The notes under the pieces were generated by a model. It saw nothing but the letters and a program-made list of their open reading frames with translations. It did no database searches and was not told the origin of the DNA. 64,000 nucleotides of DNA. It comes from Eopsaltria australis. Lineage: Eukaryota > Chordata > Aves > Passeriformes > Petroicidae. The stretch covers positions 7,183,501-7,247,500 of the forward strand of contig JAVTVJ010011652.1 of the NCBI GenBank assembly GCA_034509425.1, read 5' to 3'. Numbering within the stretch: the first letter of the stretch is position 1; the number at the start of each line of letters is the position of its first letter. Shown here piece after piece: positions 45,246 through 58,385 of this stretch. The translations under genes were made by a program, and so were the position numbers.

Positions 45246-47149
45246 AGCAGGAATGCGAAGCCTCCTCCCTCCTGTTGTTTTTCTTCAGGTCTCGGGCACC
45301 TCCAGCCTTACTGTCACTGGGTTCCTACCACAATAATAACGAGGAGCTAAAAAAACCCAGCTTCCCACTCACAGGCACACTCCACATGCATGCCTGGGGC
45401 CCACACGTGTGCACCCACCCAGGCACATGCAGACAGACACACAGACAGCACATCCACTGAAACAGGGCTGAGGGGCAGTCACAGCAATGCAGACGCCCAG
45501 CCCATGGGGGGACACTTCTTGAGCATGCATACAGAAACACAGGGGCCTGCAGCATCCAAGGGCATCACTGGAAGCATCCACACAGAGAAACATTTGAATC
45601 GTATATTAAAAATCTCCTTTTTTTCATTGTAAAAGGGTTGTTATTTGTGCTGCTGCATCAGCAGTCCACTCCCAGGCTTAACACACTAGGAACTGAGCTC
45701 TGGAGAGTGAGTGCAACACCACTTGCTTGAACCTTGGAGAACCAAGGGTGCAGGCAGGAACTGTGTCCCAGGTCCTGTGCCAGCAGCCAGGCCTGAGTGT
45801 GGGGCTGCTGTGGGCTTCTCTAGCAGCTTGAACAGGGTTTTGAGTCAAGCACCAGGCAGAACTGTGGAGCAGGTGGGCAACAGCCCCATGTAGGCGGGCT
45901 GAGAAGTGGCAGGCAGCAAGCCTGCTCCTGGGCTCCAGAGAAGGAGATGCCTTCCAGCATCCCTGCTTGCAGGAGGCTGGTTGAATGTGGGAGTTGGGCA
46001 GGTTGTGCAGCACAGGCTGAGCTGCTCACGCCCCGCGCTGGGCAGCCAAAGGACACAGCGAGCTTTACACCAAGCCCTTTCCCCACACCTCCTCTCCCTG
46101 CCACAGATTCACCATCTCCACCACGGGAAGCCAGACCCATCCCACCCCAGCCCACCAGGAGGATGGCCAAGTCTAGCCAGCCCCCTGGGAGCAGCCCAAT
46201 CCTCTGCCTGACTTCCCTGTCTGCCAGCTGGGACAGGAGTGAGTAAAAAACATAGGACAGGATCCAAGGCTGACGGCTCGCTGGGCACAGACACCAGATC
46301 CCCATCACACTCTGTCGTACCCATCAGGTATCTGACACACCCGAGGCAGCCACTGCCCTTCCCCCAATGCTGCTGGGATGCTCTTGCAGGGCAAAGCAGG
46401 GTTTCCTATCACTGGCAGATGCCAGGCAGGCAGAGGCCACCCTGCCAGCCCCCCACTGGTGAGAGGGACCCCCGAGGGAGGCACCAAGAGCCCCGGACAT
46501 GCACGTACCATCGCTCTGCAGCTGCCGTGGCAGAGCTGCCAACCTTTGTGTTTTGTAACAAACCTCAGACTGCTCCACTCCTGGAACCATACAATTATGT
46601 GAAATCACAAGTATACATATAAACATATGTAAGAATGACTTTTTATATATGTAAGTTAATTTAATATCCCCTCACAGCTGGAAAAAGTGACCAAAATCCA
46701 ACCTAAAGCCATAGAAACCATAGAGAATAGAGGACATGCAGCACTTTCTTTAAATCTCACATTTGAGCCACTCTCTTGATTTTAGGGTGATTTAAAAAGT
46801 GTACATGCCTGAGATTGCAGTGGAACGGGAGGGCTTTTTACCCATGGCAACAAAACCTTAACAAGACACAAGGGTATGAATTACCCCTTCTGACACTGAG
46901 GGGCAAAATCACATTGTCTATGCAGCACAAGCTGAATTCCTTAGGTATTTTGAAAAGGAAAATATATCCCTTCCCCTTCCATCCCCTCCCAAATCTGGTA
47001 TTTCTGAAGTCATGAACTCCTCCTCCTCCAGGATCAGAATTTCTCGGGGTAATTTCTCATATTTCATGCATGACCTTGATGCTGGGAGAACCGAGGCTCC
47101 CTCTGTACAGGCACCCTTCCCAGGCTGTGAGCAACTCTGATCCCAGTTT

Positions 47150-47285
47150 GTCTTTTCCGAGACACGTCGCCAGTTTGCGAAACACAAGCTAAAAATGCTT
47201 CTTATTCCAACACCAGCTGAGAGTGAATTAATCTCATTAATTAATAAATTAATCGGTGGCTGAGGTAAGTGGCTGGTCCACCACG
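47150..47285. promoter_or_regulatory. Candidate enhancer in TRIM8 intron 1
   Basis: GTGAATTAATCTCATTAATT and AATAAATTAATCGG give four or more TAAT cores within 40 bases, preceded by CpG-bearing ACACGTCGCCAGTTTGCG. No repeat family is recognised. The call is by motif density only. Confidence 0.35.
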
Positions 47286-49125
47286 ACCCCGCAGACCCCA
47301 GTGAGACAGGGCTAGTTCATGGATACCAGCTTATTCTGTGGGAGATGAACATCATCTTCCCCCTCTTCATGGAAAAATATTAAGTTTGGGTACAAAAGGG
47401 CTGAGCCCATATAGGGAGTTCACAAACGTGCTGTCAGCATCAACCCTGCAAGGGAGAGGGATCACCAAAGGTGGAAGGACAAAGAAGGGGAGGTTATCCT
47501 TCACTTCCCTTTGGGAGCAAGGGTGCACTCCTTTGCAGGTAGAGGAAGGTGACTCCTGAGCAGCAATTGTGGCGAGTCAGACGGGTTTGGGGTACCAAGG
47601 TCATATACTGGGAGTATAACACAACTTGGAGGGACATCTCTGCAGGAAGCAAAGCAAGCACTGCAAGGTCTCATTGCAGGGAGGATGCACTCAGCTGGTC
47701 CCCGTGGGATTGTGCTGGGGGAAGGCTTGCTGGCCATCGCTATCCACAGCAGTGAAACCACCCTCAGGGAGGAAACCACCCCCAGGGAAACCACGCTCGC
47801 CCTGCCTGCACCTTACTGCACCTCCTGGCCAGTCCCCACCGAATATGCGCTGAGCCCAGCTCGCAGTGGCTGCCCCAGCATGGGACACATCCCCTCTGCC
47901 AGGCAGGGCACAGGGATATGTCTGCTGGGGGACAGGGCAGTCCCAGCAGAGAACTTCTGCAACATTAAACGCCTGCAGCCACAAGACAGGAAGATGGTAA
48001 TGAAGAGTTTAACAGCTCTGATGATACAGGGCATCTATGCTGCTCATCTGAGAGCCACTGCATGGCTGCAGCACCACAAGCCTCAGATGTGTTAGAAACA
48101 TGGGTCCAGCTCAACCAGCTGGGAAAACCCCCACTGTAAATGGGGGCACTGGGGTGTGGGAAGGAGCTCACACCCACCCAAGACCTCCCAGGCAGGGAGC
48201 AAGCTGTGGGCAAGATGTCTCCCTTGACTCGTCTTAGGCTGGTCTCAACACTGTCCTCTCCCAAAGGGCAGAGCTAAGCCTGCGGTCACTGCTGAGCCCA
48301 CAGTAACAGCAGATCATGGCCCTGCCCTGCCTGAGGCCCAGCACTGCCCTCATCCCCCCTTCACAGCCCCCAGCAGCCCATTGACCTGGGGCCAGCATCA
48401 GGGCAGCAAAATCCCATGACATGCCCCAAGGTTTTGTGTTCTCTGAGACTGGTCAGGGCGCTGTGTGCCTCCCAGGGAGAGCTGGCAGGGGAGAGCCTCT
48501 GGCACCCCTTCCCTGAGGGCTTGAGTGCTCACCAGTCCCTGCCCAGCTCCCAGCAGGATCAGGAAGGAGCCTGGCAACTTCACCAGAGGCAGAGCAGTGC
48601 CCCATGACCTGCTGAGCTGCTATGGTTTTAAACAAGAGCTGGAGCAGTGAAAAGCCTTACTGTGTTCATAGGGCAAATGGAGCCCATGCAGCTCCTCTGA
48701 TGTCTAATAAGTGCTGTGCATCCTTCAGGGCCATTCACCTTGCAAGAGCAACCGAGTGCCCACACACTGACCTGTGGGAAGCTTCCAGGATGCTAATTCC
48801 CAATAAACTCTGCTGAAACTGTCTGTGGGTTTGGAGGGTACTGCAGCAGGGCAGGTGGACAAACCACAGGAGTTCACAGCCCTCATTCCTGAAGGAAACC
48901 AGGGGAGAAAAGAGCCAGATTGCCCCACAGAGCACCTTTAACCACAGCTGGATGGCTGGCCCAGGACAGGCACACTCACTTCTCTGCCTCTCCCCTTCCT
49001 CCTGCTCTGCGCCCAGGCCTTCCCCTCGCCGCCAAATCCCAGCCACTGAGTGAATAAGGACATTGTTTGCAGTCACCGGAAAGCCAGAACGGAGGGAGCA
49101 GCTTGGAGCATGAGGGGCAGGAAGG

Positions 49126-49150
49126 GTGAGGAGGAGGAGGAGGAGGAAGG
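49126..49150 (+). repeat. (GGA)n short tandem repeat
   Basis: GAGGAGGAGGAGGAGGAGGA-type purine run of about eight units. Confidence 0.9.
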
Positions 49151-51311
49151 TGGAACCGGAGTGAGGAAGCCGCAAAGGGCAGATGCCTGTTGTGGGAATG
49201 GCTCCAGACACCTGCAGCTCAGCCCGGGGACCGGGATCAAGAGCCCCCATTGAGACACATGTCCCAGCACGTTGCTGGAGACGGGCCTGAAGTCACAGTG
49301 ACTGAATTTTAATGCACGGAAAGCCCTGGACCAAGGAGGCGAGCACAACCTTTCGCCTCCCCAGGCCTCCCACACACAGGCTTCCCTCTCCCCAGCCCTG
49401 CTCCACTGTCAGCTGGACTGTTTTCTGAGAAAAACCCACGCGATGAGCTATTTTCATCCCTCCTGAAAGTGTCACCCCACCTGCTAACAAACCAGAACCT
49501 TGACACTGTGCACATCTGGGGCACAGCACCCTAGTGCCCCCAAAACCAGGATCTCAAATAATGAGATCATGCACCACACACTGCCACAGCCCAAGGGGAC
49601 CAGTCCCCACAGCCCAAACCCCCGGAAGCATCCCTCCCACCCTGCTGGTGGTCTCCTGCTGACCAGACCCAGGCAAAACCAGCTCTTTCAAACTCCCCAC
49701 AGCCCTCACAACACTCGCAGAAGGCTGATCCACTTAAAGGGGCAGGAAGGAAATGCTTTCTGGTTGGGGTTTCATCTTGCACACATTTACAGTAAGCACC
49801 AGGCAGAAGGGAACGTCTCCAGCCAGAGCACAAGGTCCTGCCTCCCCTGGCCAGCCCAGAGAACACACAATGCTCCAGGCTTTGGCTTTTCTCACGGTGC
49901 TCCCTGTGCAGGGATCAGGCTGGCTTACCCTCAACAGGGGAAGGAAGAGGGGAGGGGAACAGCCTGAGATATTAATAGCTGCCCTCGCTAGGAAGGGATG
50001 GAAGCAGCAGCCATGCAGTGAACAGGCAGCACAGAGACCCCCTTTCCAGCACTGAGGGACCCCTGAGCACCAGGAGAGCTGGTGCTTTGTGGAAAAGGGC
50101 TGAAGGCCAAATAACCAGCGACAGCTTGGGGGACAGGATGTACAGTGCCTCTTGCAAGAGCAGCTCTCCACCCTGTTCTCATGCTAGAGTGGGTGAAGAT
50201 GCCTCCTGCTTGTCCCCATCACCCTGTGCAATGCTGCCTGGTCTCTGAGCCTCCCCCAGGACAACAGGAGAAGAAACTACCAGGCTTAGAGCCATGTCCC
50301 ATCTCCACTGGCTCCTCCACAGGCACAGCCCCATGTCCCAGCTCCTGTGCCCACCCCAGCACAGGGCATCCCTGCAGCACAGCTGGCACACTGCAGCTGG
50401 ATGCTCCCATGGAACCACAACTCTTGACTGCTTAGCAGAACCAGGTCAGCCCTGGCTCCTGGAGCATCCTGGGACACTGGGCATGGCAGACCAGGCTTCT
50501 TTGCACATTCCTGTACCAGAGCGGATCCTGGACCACTACAGGGCTATGCCAGTGCCTGCAGCCTGGGACAGCTCTTGCCCTTGTTTACCCCCAGCAGATA
50601 GGAAGAACTCATGAATAAGGGGAGAATATAAGGCATTGTGTCGCATGGGGCCAGCAGCAGGATTTCTGGAGGCCAGGACATGGGGACCTATTCTCTGTCA
50701 CTAAGTGACCTTCAGGAGGACCTTGAGGATGTTAATTCATCTTCCTGGACCTCTGTGCATCCCCCTGCTCCTCATGGCCACAGAGGTTACTTGATGCTGT
50801 GCTTCTCACACAAATGGGGAAAGAGGCTGGGGCTCAACCTATAGTTTTTGAACCCTAACTTCAAGCCATGGCCCAGCTGCCACTGCTGTCAGTGTCCTTG
50901 GAGTAGGGATGAAGATTTGCTCCCAGAGGAAAAGGAGGATAAGGGAGATTATGGAGCAGAGAGATGAGGCCAGTGGCTGGAGACACATCACCTCTCTACC
51001 AGCAGCCCTGTGAGTCCTGGAGGAAGAAGCTTTTCTCATAATATGTGTCCAGTATGGCTGATGTGCCCATCAAAACAGAAGCTCCCTCCATGCAAAGCAC
51101 AGCAAGAGGCAGTGGAAGCAGGGCAAACTGCCTCTGCCAGACCTGGGGCTCAAGACTCACTCACAACATGTGCAGAAGAGGAAAAAAGGAGCTGGAAATG
51201 CACCAGGAAGATGAATACCAGGACAAGAAGCTAGTTTGCATGCCAAGCATGCAGCCAGGCGAGTCATGACTGATGCTGCTGGCTCCACAGGACAAAGATG
51301 AGCCTGGGTGA

Positions 51312-52190
51312 TAGAATCACAGAATCATAAAATCATTAAGATTGGAAAACACCTCCAAGATCATTGAGTTCAGCCTTTGACTGAACACCATGATATCAAC
51401 TAAACCATTAGAACTAATGGCCATGTCCAGTCATTTCTCGAACACTTCCAGGGATGGTGACTCCACAACCTCCCTGGGCAGCCCATTCTAATGCTCCTTC
51501 AGTGAAGAAATTCTTCCTAATGCCCAACATGAAGCCTCCCTAGTACACCTTGTCCTCATCATTTGTCTGGGAGAAGAGGCTGATCCCACCTCAGTACACC
51601 TTTCTTTCAGGCAGTTGTAGAGAGTGGTAAGGTCTCCCTTGAGCCTCCTTTTCTTCAGGCTAAACACCCCCAGCTCCCTCAGCCACTCCTCATACAACCT
51701 GTGCTCCAGACCCCTCACCAGCTCTGTTGCCCTTCTCTGGACTCGCTCCAGCACCTCAGTATTTTTCTTGCAGTGAGGGGTCCAAAACTGAACATGGGAT
51801 TTGAGGTGCAGCCTCACCAGTTCTGAGCATAGGGGGATGCTATGGTACTTCTGATACAAGCCAGGATGCCAGTGCCCTCTTGGCCCCCTGGACAGCTGCT
51901 GGCTCATGATCAGCTGCTGTTGACCAGTACCCCCAGGTCTGTTTCTGCTGGGCAGCTTTTCAGCCACTCTGCCCCAGCCTGCAGCACTATGTGGGGTTGC
52001 TGTGATCCAAGAGCAGGATCCAGCATTTCACTTTGTTGAACCTCATACAACTGGTCTTGGCCGATTGATTCAGCCTGTCCAGACCTCTCTGTAGAGCCTT
52101 CCTAGTATTAAACAGGACTGATCCCAAAACTGAGCCTTGGGGAACCTCACTAGTGACCGTACCTTTGGCCAGTAGAGCCACTTTATGCCC
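51312..52190 (-). repeat. CR1 LINE copy, antisense, with internal deletion
   Basis: Read on the minus strand this is the 3' part of CR1, ending in the ATTCTGTGATTCTA octamer tail at 51312. The decayed reading frame still shows the reverse-transcriptase C-terminal phrases [35 protein letters not shown] and [12 protein letters not shown]. Near 52101 the sequence jumps from AGAGCCTTCCTA to TATTAAACAGGACTG, skipping about 100 bases present in my recollection of the consensus. It is non-autonomous and truncated, and lies in TRIM8 intron 1. Confidence 0.93.
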
Positions 52191-55082
52191 CATGTCTGCC
52201 AGGAGAGACAGAATCCCATCAGGGAAAATGCTTCCACACTGTGTCCCAATGCCACAGGGACAGCAGATGCATTTGGGTGGTGCAGGAGCAGGATGGAAAG
52301 ACCATGTCTGAGGGCTGCTGGGGCTGCGGCTGCAGGCGTGACCAGGCCCTCGGGGCAGTAAGGAACTCAAGAAATCTCTTTTCTTTCTGGTGGGAAGGGA
52401 GGGAGAAGAGATCCCCACCCAGGCCTGGGTGTGGACACTGGCCAACAGTCCAGCCCAGCCAGCTCTCAGCGGGAGGACAGTACAGGCCACCTTTGCCTGG
52501 GAGCGAGGAGAGCCAGGAAGAGTCACAGGGCACAGCTCTGTGTTTAGGAAGGACAAGGTCTGCATCTTCTTTGCCATCAGAGATGCAAGGGAGGAGCTCT
52601 TTTCCCCACCCCTTTCAGTTTTAGGAGGGAAATGTACAGGTTTAAGGCTGCTTATAAATTAGTGCCAAAATTCACCCTGCTCCTGAGCCTCTCCAGCGCA
52701 GGGCTCTGGCTGCAGGCCCTGGCACAAACCTGCCCTGCCCAGCACCAAATGCCCTTTGAATAACCAGCTCAGAAGCACCAGCACTGGGACACTGCAGGGA
52801 AATGCAGGGGTTTACGACATCCAGAAAGTTTCAGACACCCAGACCCAAGTGCCTTGAGCAACTGTTTCCGGCCACTCGGGAGCTCAGACTGACACCAACA
52901 CCTGGAGCACAACTGGTCCCCATGACCAGCACTGCCTTGTGCTTCATCCCCGCCATGCCAGAAAATAAAATCTGAGGCCTGTAGCTGTAGTGAGTGGGAT
53001 TCACCAGATTTCACAGCTTTTCAGAGCCTAAAAGATCATGTAATAAGTCCTGCACTCTCTGCCTTCAGCACACTCTGTGCTTGTGGTTTCTCAAATGCTT
53101 CAATCAATTTATATGGACATTAAGGGGGCCCTACTGTCCTCTCCTCCCTCATGTGTGTTTTCATACATCTGCCCCTTCCCAACCACAGATACAGATAAAA
53201 AATTCATCCAGCAAAAAAAGAGCAGTCTGTCTTTGGTGGGATCATCTCCCCCAGCTGGCTCTCAGAAGCGCTCTGCCAGCTCCAGTGGTGGCAGTCTGGG
53301 CAGCAAAGGAAGATCACTCAGTGCTGAAACTCAGCTGAAACACGAAGTCCTTCGGCTCACACAAGCCCTATTGCTCTGACATATCATCTCCCATAACCCC
53401 CATAAAAAATTCAACAGGCTTTGGCAGCACCCCCAATCCTGCCTCGATCTGCTGCTGTCCCAGTCTTGTCTAGCTCTGTTCAATTCCAAGATCTTCCCAA
53501 TGTGACAAAATTGCAGGGTCTCAGCCAGTTGTCCCCAAACTGTGGCTGGGGGAATGGCTTACCTTACAAAGGAGCCATCCTGCAAAGACCCATCCTATTG
53601 CTTGACAGCAAACCTACTCCCATCTGCAGGCCCTGCAAAATTGAGAAACCCTCACTCCCCCTCCCAAAAAAACATCTTGGCTCCAAGATCCAGCTGGCCT
53701 GTGTGATCTCAGGGCCTTCTCCCTGCAGGGGTGAAACACAGCCAGTCTCTTCCACCCCTGCTCCCACTGCAGCCTGAGCAGCCTCTCCCCTGCCCAAAGA
53801 CCTCCACTCCGCACCCACCACAGCTGAGCCCTGCCATGGGAAGCCCTGAGCTTTGAACAGCCCCTCTGGCTTCCTATCCCCTTGATTTCTAGTTTCTGCT
53901 CTGGAGGGAGCCTGGCACGAGGATGTGGAAGCATAAACAGGTTTTGTGGGGAACTCAGATACCACTGAGGAGCAGAGCAGCAGCAGCAGCAATACTCAAG
54001 TGCACCCATGGCCTGGCCATGAGACCACTGGCAATGACCTGCAGCCACATGCCCCATCAGTGTCTCATTTGGAGACCCAAAGACAAGGGGCCCAGCTGCA
54101 CAAGGCACCCTTCCAGACTCAGGCAGCACTAGAAGGAAAACCCTCCTTTGATTTAAAGGCCATGATTTTATTTTTTTTCCTCCCAACTGATCTAGTTAAA
54201 CTTCCAACCGCTCAAGGCTATTTTAATTTGTACTGGTAAGTTAAATCAACACAAACAAGGGCAGAACAGGTTTATATGCACCTCTATCACTGGCCTGCAC
54301 CAACTAGAGTGCAGCTACATTTCTCCAGGCAGCTTTTTTTTTTTCTCTAATAAAGATAAGGAGGACGTTTTTTGTGCACCTCCAACTGACAAATGGAGCC
54401 TGAAAGTGAATTGGGAGTCAAAGCCTTGAGGAAAGTCAAGGTGACTTATGCACCAATAGCTGGATTCAAAGAGCTTTGCAAAAATGCAGATCAACTAACA
54501 AGATTTATAAAACCCGTTAGGGGCTTAGAGGTCGCTTAATTCTCCGAGGTGCCAAGGAAAGTGCCTGACTCGCAGAAGGATGGATGGGACTTACAGAGGT
54601 GGCTATCTCAACCTTTTGGTTGCTTCAAGAAAAGCGGACTCAATTTCTCTTGAAAATTAGGTTTTGACATGCCAAGATGTTTACAGTGAGCCTTGGCTCC
54701 TCCATCACTTATTTTAAAGAAAAAGAAACCAAGTCCTGTTGCTGCAGACAACTGTTACAAACATCTACCGAAAGCCACAGCAGAATCTGCTGCTTCAGCT
54801 CACCAGCGCCAGACACCACCCAGAGGAGTATGAGACCAGATTCAGCACACAAGCTGGAAAAAATAGAAGGGGGGAAAAGACTTTGTACTTCTACAGCTCC
54901 CCAGTGCCTCGCATTTTGCAGGCTGGAAGCAGCCTATCAGTACCTGCAGGCAGCCAAGACAACATACAGAGGGTCCATCCACCCCAGTGACCATGACCAC
55001 AGTCTGCTGAACACCAAGGACCCTCCACTGCCTTTCTACTGGGTTCTTTCTCTTCCCAATTTTTTTTTTTTTTGGTGAGGTG

Positions 55083-55320
55083 GTTGTTGAGAATCTGAAA
55101 GCCCGGATTATAATCTTTATGAATCCCATAGTTAGATCGCGCTGAACAGCAGCCCAGCAATACCAGATGTTCAAACAAAGCTGCCAACCGACAGCTGTCT
55201 GCAGCTTGCAGCGTGTTTTTACTTTAAAATGCAAAATGATACCAATCTATATTAAAAGAGAGACGTTCAGAGCCTTGCGATAGCAGCTGAAGCCGCGGAT
55301 ATTGCTCTTTCATGCAGGGT
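55083..55320. promoter_or_regulatory. Candidate enhancer with a homeodomain palindrome
   Basis: The perfect palindrome GATTATAATC (55106-55115) joins two bicoid/OTX-type GATTA sites and is followed by TTTATGAATCCC. CAGCTG-type E-boxes (ACAGCTGTC) and CpG-bearing AGATCGCGCTG follow. AT-rich blocks with no coding or repeat signature continue to 55320. Confidence 0.4.
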
Positions 55321-58261
55321 GTGGCAGCAGAAGGAAATATCTCAAAAACTACTGCTTAAGCCACCCTCCCAGCCCCCCCAAATCCTGGCCCCTTTCCTAA
55401 TGGGAAAGAGACTCACGTTACTGCCTGAGTGCCGTGAATGTACCAGTGCGTGTCCAAACAAGCCAGCAAAAAGAAAAATGCAGCATGAACAAACACTGTC
55501 TAACGAAGGATGCCAGAACGAATCTGGGCGCTGCCCACACCTGGCTCTTAGTGGCATGGGGAGGACAAAATGACACATGGGGGAGATGGGAGGGAACCAG
55601 TCCTGGAGTGGAGGGTGCAGCCCCTCCTGCACCAATGACCAAAGTGGGACAGGAAAGGTCTCCTCTGGCAGCACAGCACTGCCAGTGGAAGCAGGGGATG
55701 GAGGGGCATCTTCTACTGCTCCAGCCCATCTGCCCAGCATCTCACCTCAGGTTGTCCCACACCCCTCTGAAACACACAGGGATGCTCTGGCCCCACCAGA
55801 GAAACTCCACCTGAGTCTTCTTGACGTGAGGCAGGTTTTCAACTTGCATTCCTTTGCACCTTTATTTCTTAGGCTGGCTGGGACCGGGCACAAAGTGCTA
55901 CACCCTGCAACCTTTTCAGCAGCTGGAGAAGGCAAGAACTGGAGCTCAGCCTTGCTCTTCATTATTCCTTCCTCTGGAAATGCAAGCCACCCACAATGAC
56001 CACATTCTGGGAATGGCAAGTCCTGAATACACTAGGCATGGCACAGTACTCCTGGCTTGCAGGAATTGTGCAAAGAGGGCTCTGACTTACTCGAACGTGA
56101 CGTCCCAAATTCCCCACCAGCCACGATCACAGGAAATCTTTGGGACCGGTCCCAAGGCTGCCTCATTGTGCTCCGAGCAGCAACAGCATGAATGAATCAC
56201 GCTCCTCAACGTGACACCCAGCTCCCAGCAACGTACTCAGGACCAAAATATTTACGTTGCAAATGAGTAAGAATAGGACCAGATCCCCTCCCCAGCCTGG
56301 TGACACAAAAAGGCCAACCCGGTCTTGCATCGAGCAAGTGCGTGGCAGAAAAATAGGAAAACAGGAGGCAGAGACCAGTTCCATGTCCTGCAGCCTGGCT
56401 CTGCCCAACGATGCTGAATCAGAGCCCTTTCCCATTACAGCAAAACTCCAAAGTGGCAAGCACCAAGACTACGAATCCCCGTGGTACCAGGCTCTCTCTG
56501 GGTGACACGTGAGGGAGCATGCTGGGACCTGTAGTTTCCAGCAGCCAGCTGCAAAAAGCCATCCCCCAGTAAACACATCTCAAATTAAAGTGATGCAAGG
56601 CCCCGAAGCTCCTGGCAAGGTGCCAGCTGTGGCTTCTTGTTGGTAGGCACTTGGCCAATTCCCATGTGCTGCACTAGCCCCTTTCCAAGGAGAAGCCAAG
56701 AGCCCGCACCCTACAAATCCCCTCGCAGCTGACCTGCAACTTGCCCTTTCTGAAGCGTGTCTGCATGGACAGCAGGATGTTCCCAGAGCTCTGGTGCAGC
56801 CCTGGCCCGCAGAGATGTCAGCCCTGTTCCTGCCTTGGTGTTGAGCCCCTCCACCTCTGCTCCATTGCACTGTGAAGCCAACCCCAGAGCAATACCCTGC
56901 ATTCAGCACTGGTCAAACTTCAGCTGCATAAAGCCCAACACTGCATCCCTCAAGGGGTCCCATAAAGATGCTACCGAAGCAATCAGAGTCATAGGCAGAA
57001 AAAAAGCAACAACACACTGGTGTGGTGTTTTCAGGCTGAACAGCACAAGTAGACAAGGCTCCACTGAATCACCATGCAGGGACAACCACGTCCCCACAGC
57101 ATCCCAGATGGGCACGCAGCCACCCCGGGAGTGCTGTCACCCTGTGCTCCAGCAAGGCCAGACCATACGTCACCCCCTGGGGAACGTGGCACCCCTCTCC
57201 TTGCCTGCTCACCCTCCCCGCTGCGGAGGAAATCGTGCGCCCGGCTGATGTCAGGAGGCATCACTTCACACAAAGGCCAGGCTTCCTGGCGGGGAAGGGG
57301 TGGGGGAGTGGGGAGGAAGGGGAAGAGGAGCCTGGGGCAAAGGCAAACCGCATCTACAGCTCCTTGTGTGTGCAAAAGGGGCAGCAGCAGGAGACAACAT
57401 GGCCCCTTCTACTTCAATTGCCCTTGCAGCCAGGGAAGAGAGGCAACAACATATGTCCTAGTGCCCTTCACAGGAGCCACAGCATGGCTCTGCCCTGCAC
57501 CCTGTGCACTCCTTTAAGAATGCACTGAAAAGAAGGGACTCAAGTTTATTTTAATTTGCTCCTGCAAATAAATCAGTTCCATCTTCTCCACACCAGGCAG
57601 GCTGCTGGCTGTTGTCAGCTCTCTTCTTAGCACCCAACCAGGAGAAAAACCACTTCTATGACAAGATCTAAGATCAGCACCCCCAAAATGGGCACGAGCA
57701 TGCACTCCACCTGTCTCCTGCTCATGGGTGGCTAAATACTCATGGTACCCATTAATTGATAAATACAGATAAAAATAATGTATTGCGGACCAAACCCAAG
57801 AGTAATCTGCAGCCCTCATTTCCCAAACTCCTCTCCCCAGTGTGCTCCCCAAAGCCAAGCATCTTTGCAAAACATGGCATATCATGGTACCCACAGCGTC
57901 AACATGACAGCTTCAGCATCTCCTCTCCTTCTCTGCCTCCTGGAGTCCCAGCTCACCCCTGGCCAGCAAAAGTGGCTGGTGGCCAGCACCAGACTACATT
58001 GCTTTTGTCTCCAACTCAGTCACTCTCTCAAGGACAGGAGCACTCTGGACCGGCTGCACAGGGACCAGTGAAGAGGGCTCGGCTGTAGGGGACCTGCAGA
58101 ATGTGGTCGATGTTGACTGAAAAGGGAAATCACTGATTGCAGGGGGCAGCCAGGGAAGGTGGATTTTGGATGTGGGCACTGACAGGGAATAACCATAAAG
58201 GAGCAAACCCTGCTGCTCTCCTTCAACGTGCTGACTTCTGCTCCTAGGAGAAGGCCTGTCA

Positions 58262-58385
58262 TTGGTTTTTAATCTCGCCCGATTACGGACCAGCCTTTGA
58301 CATTATTGATCTCAGGCCCCTGAAGTATCATTTATCTTCCAGGTTTGACTCGGCGATCAGAGCTCGACAGCTCAGACCCCAGTCA
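58262..58385. promoter_or_regulatory. Candidate regulatory island in TRIM8 intron 1
   Basis: TTTTAATCTCGCCCGATTAC, TTTGACATTATTGATCTC and AGTATCATTTATCTTCC, then GACTCGGCGATCAGAGCTCG, form a CpG-bearing block with paired GATTA/TAATC words. The call rests on base composition and motifs only. Confidence 0.35.

Noticed and set aside
51488..51967. A 159-codon minus-strand frame with a reverse-transcriptase-like end
   Set aside because: It is the decayed C-terminal part of CR1 ORF2 inside the CR1 fragment, not a host gene, and is annotated with the repeat.
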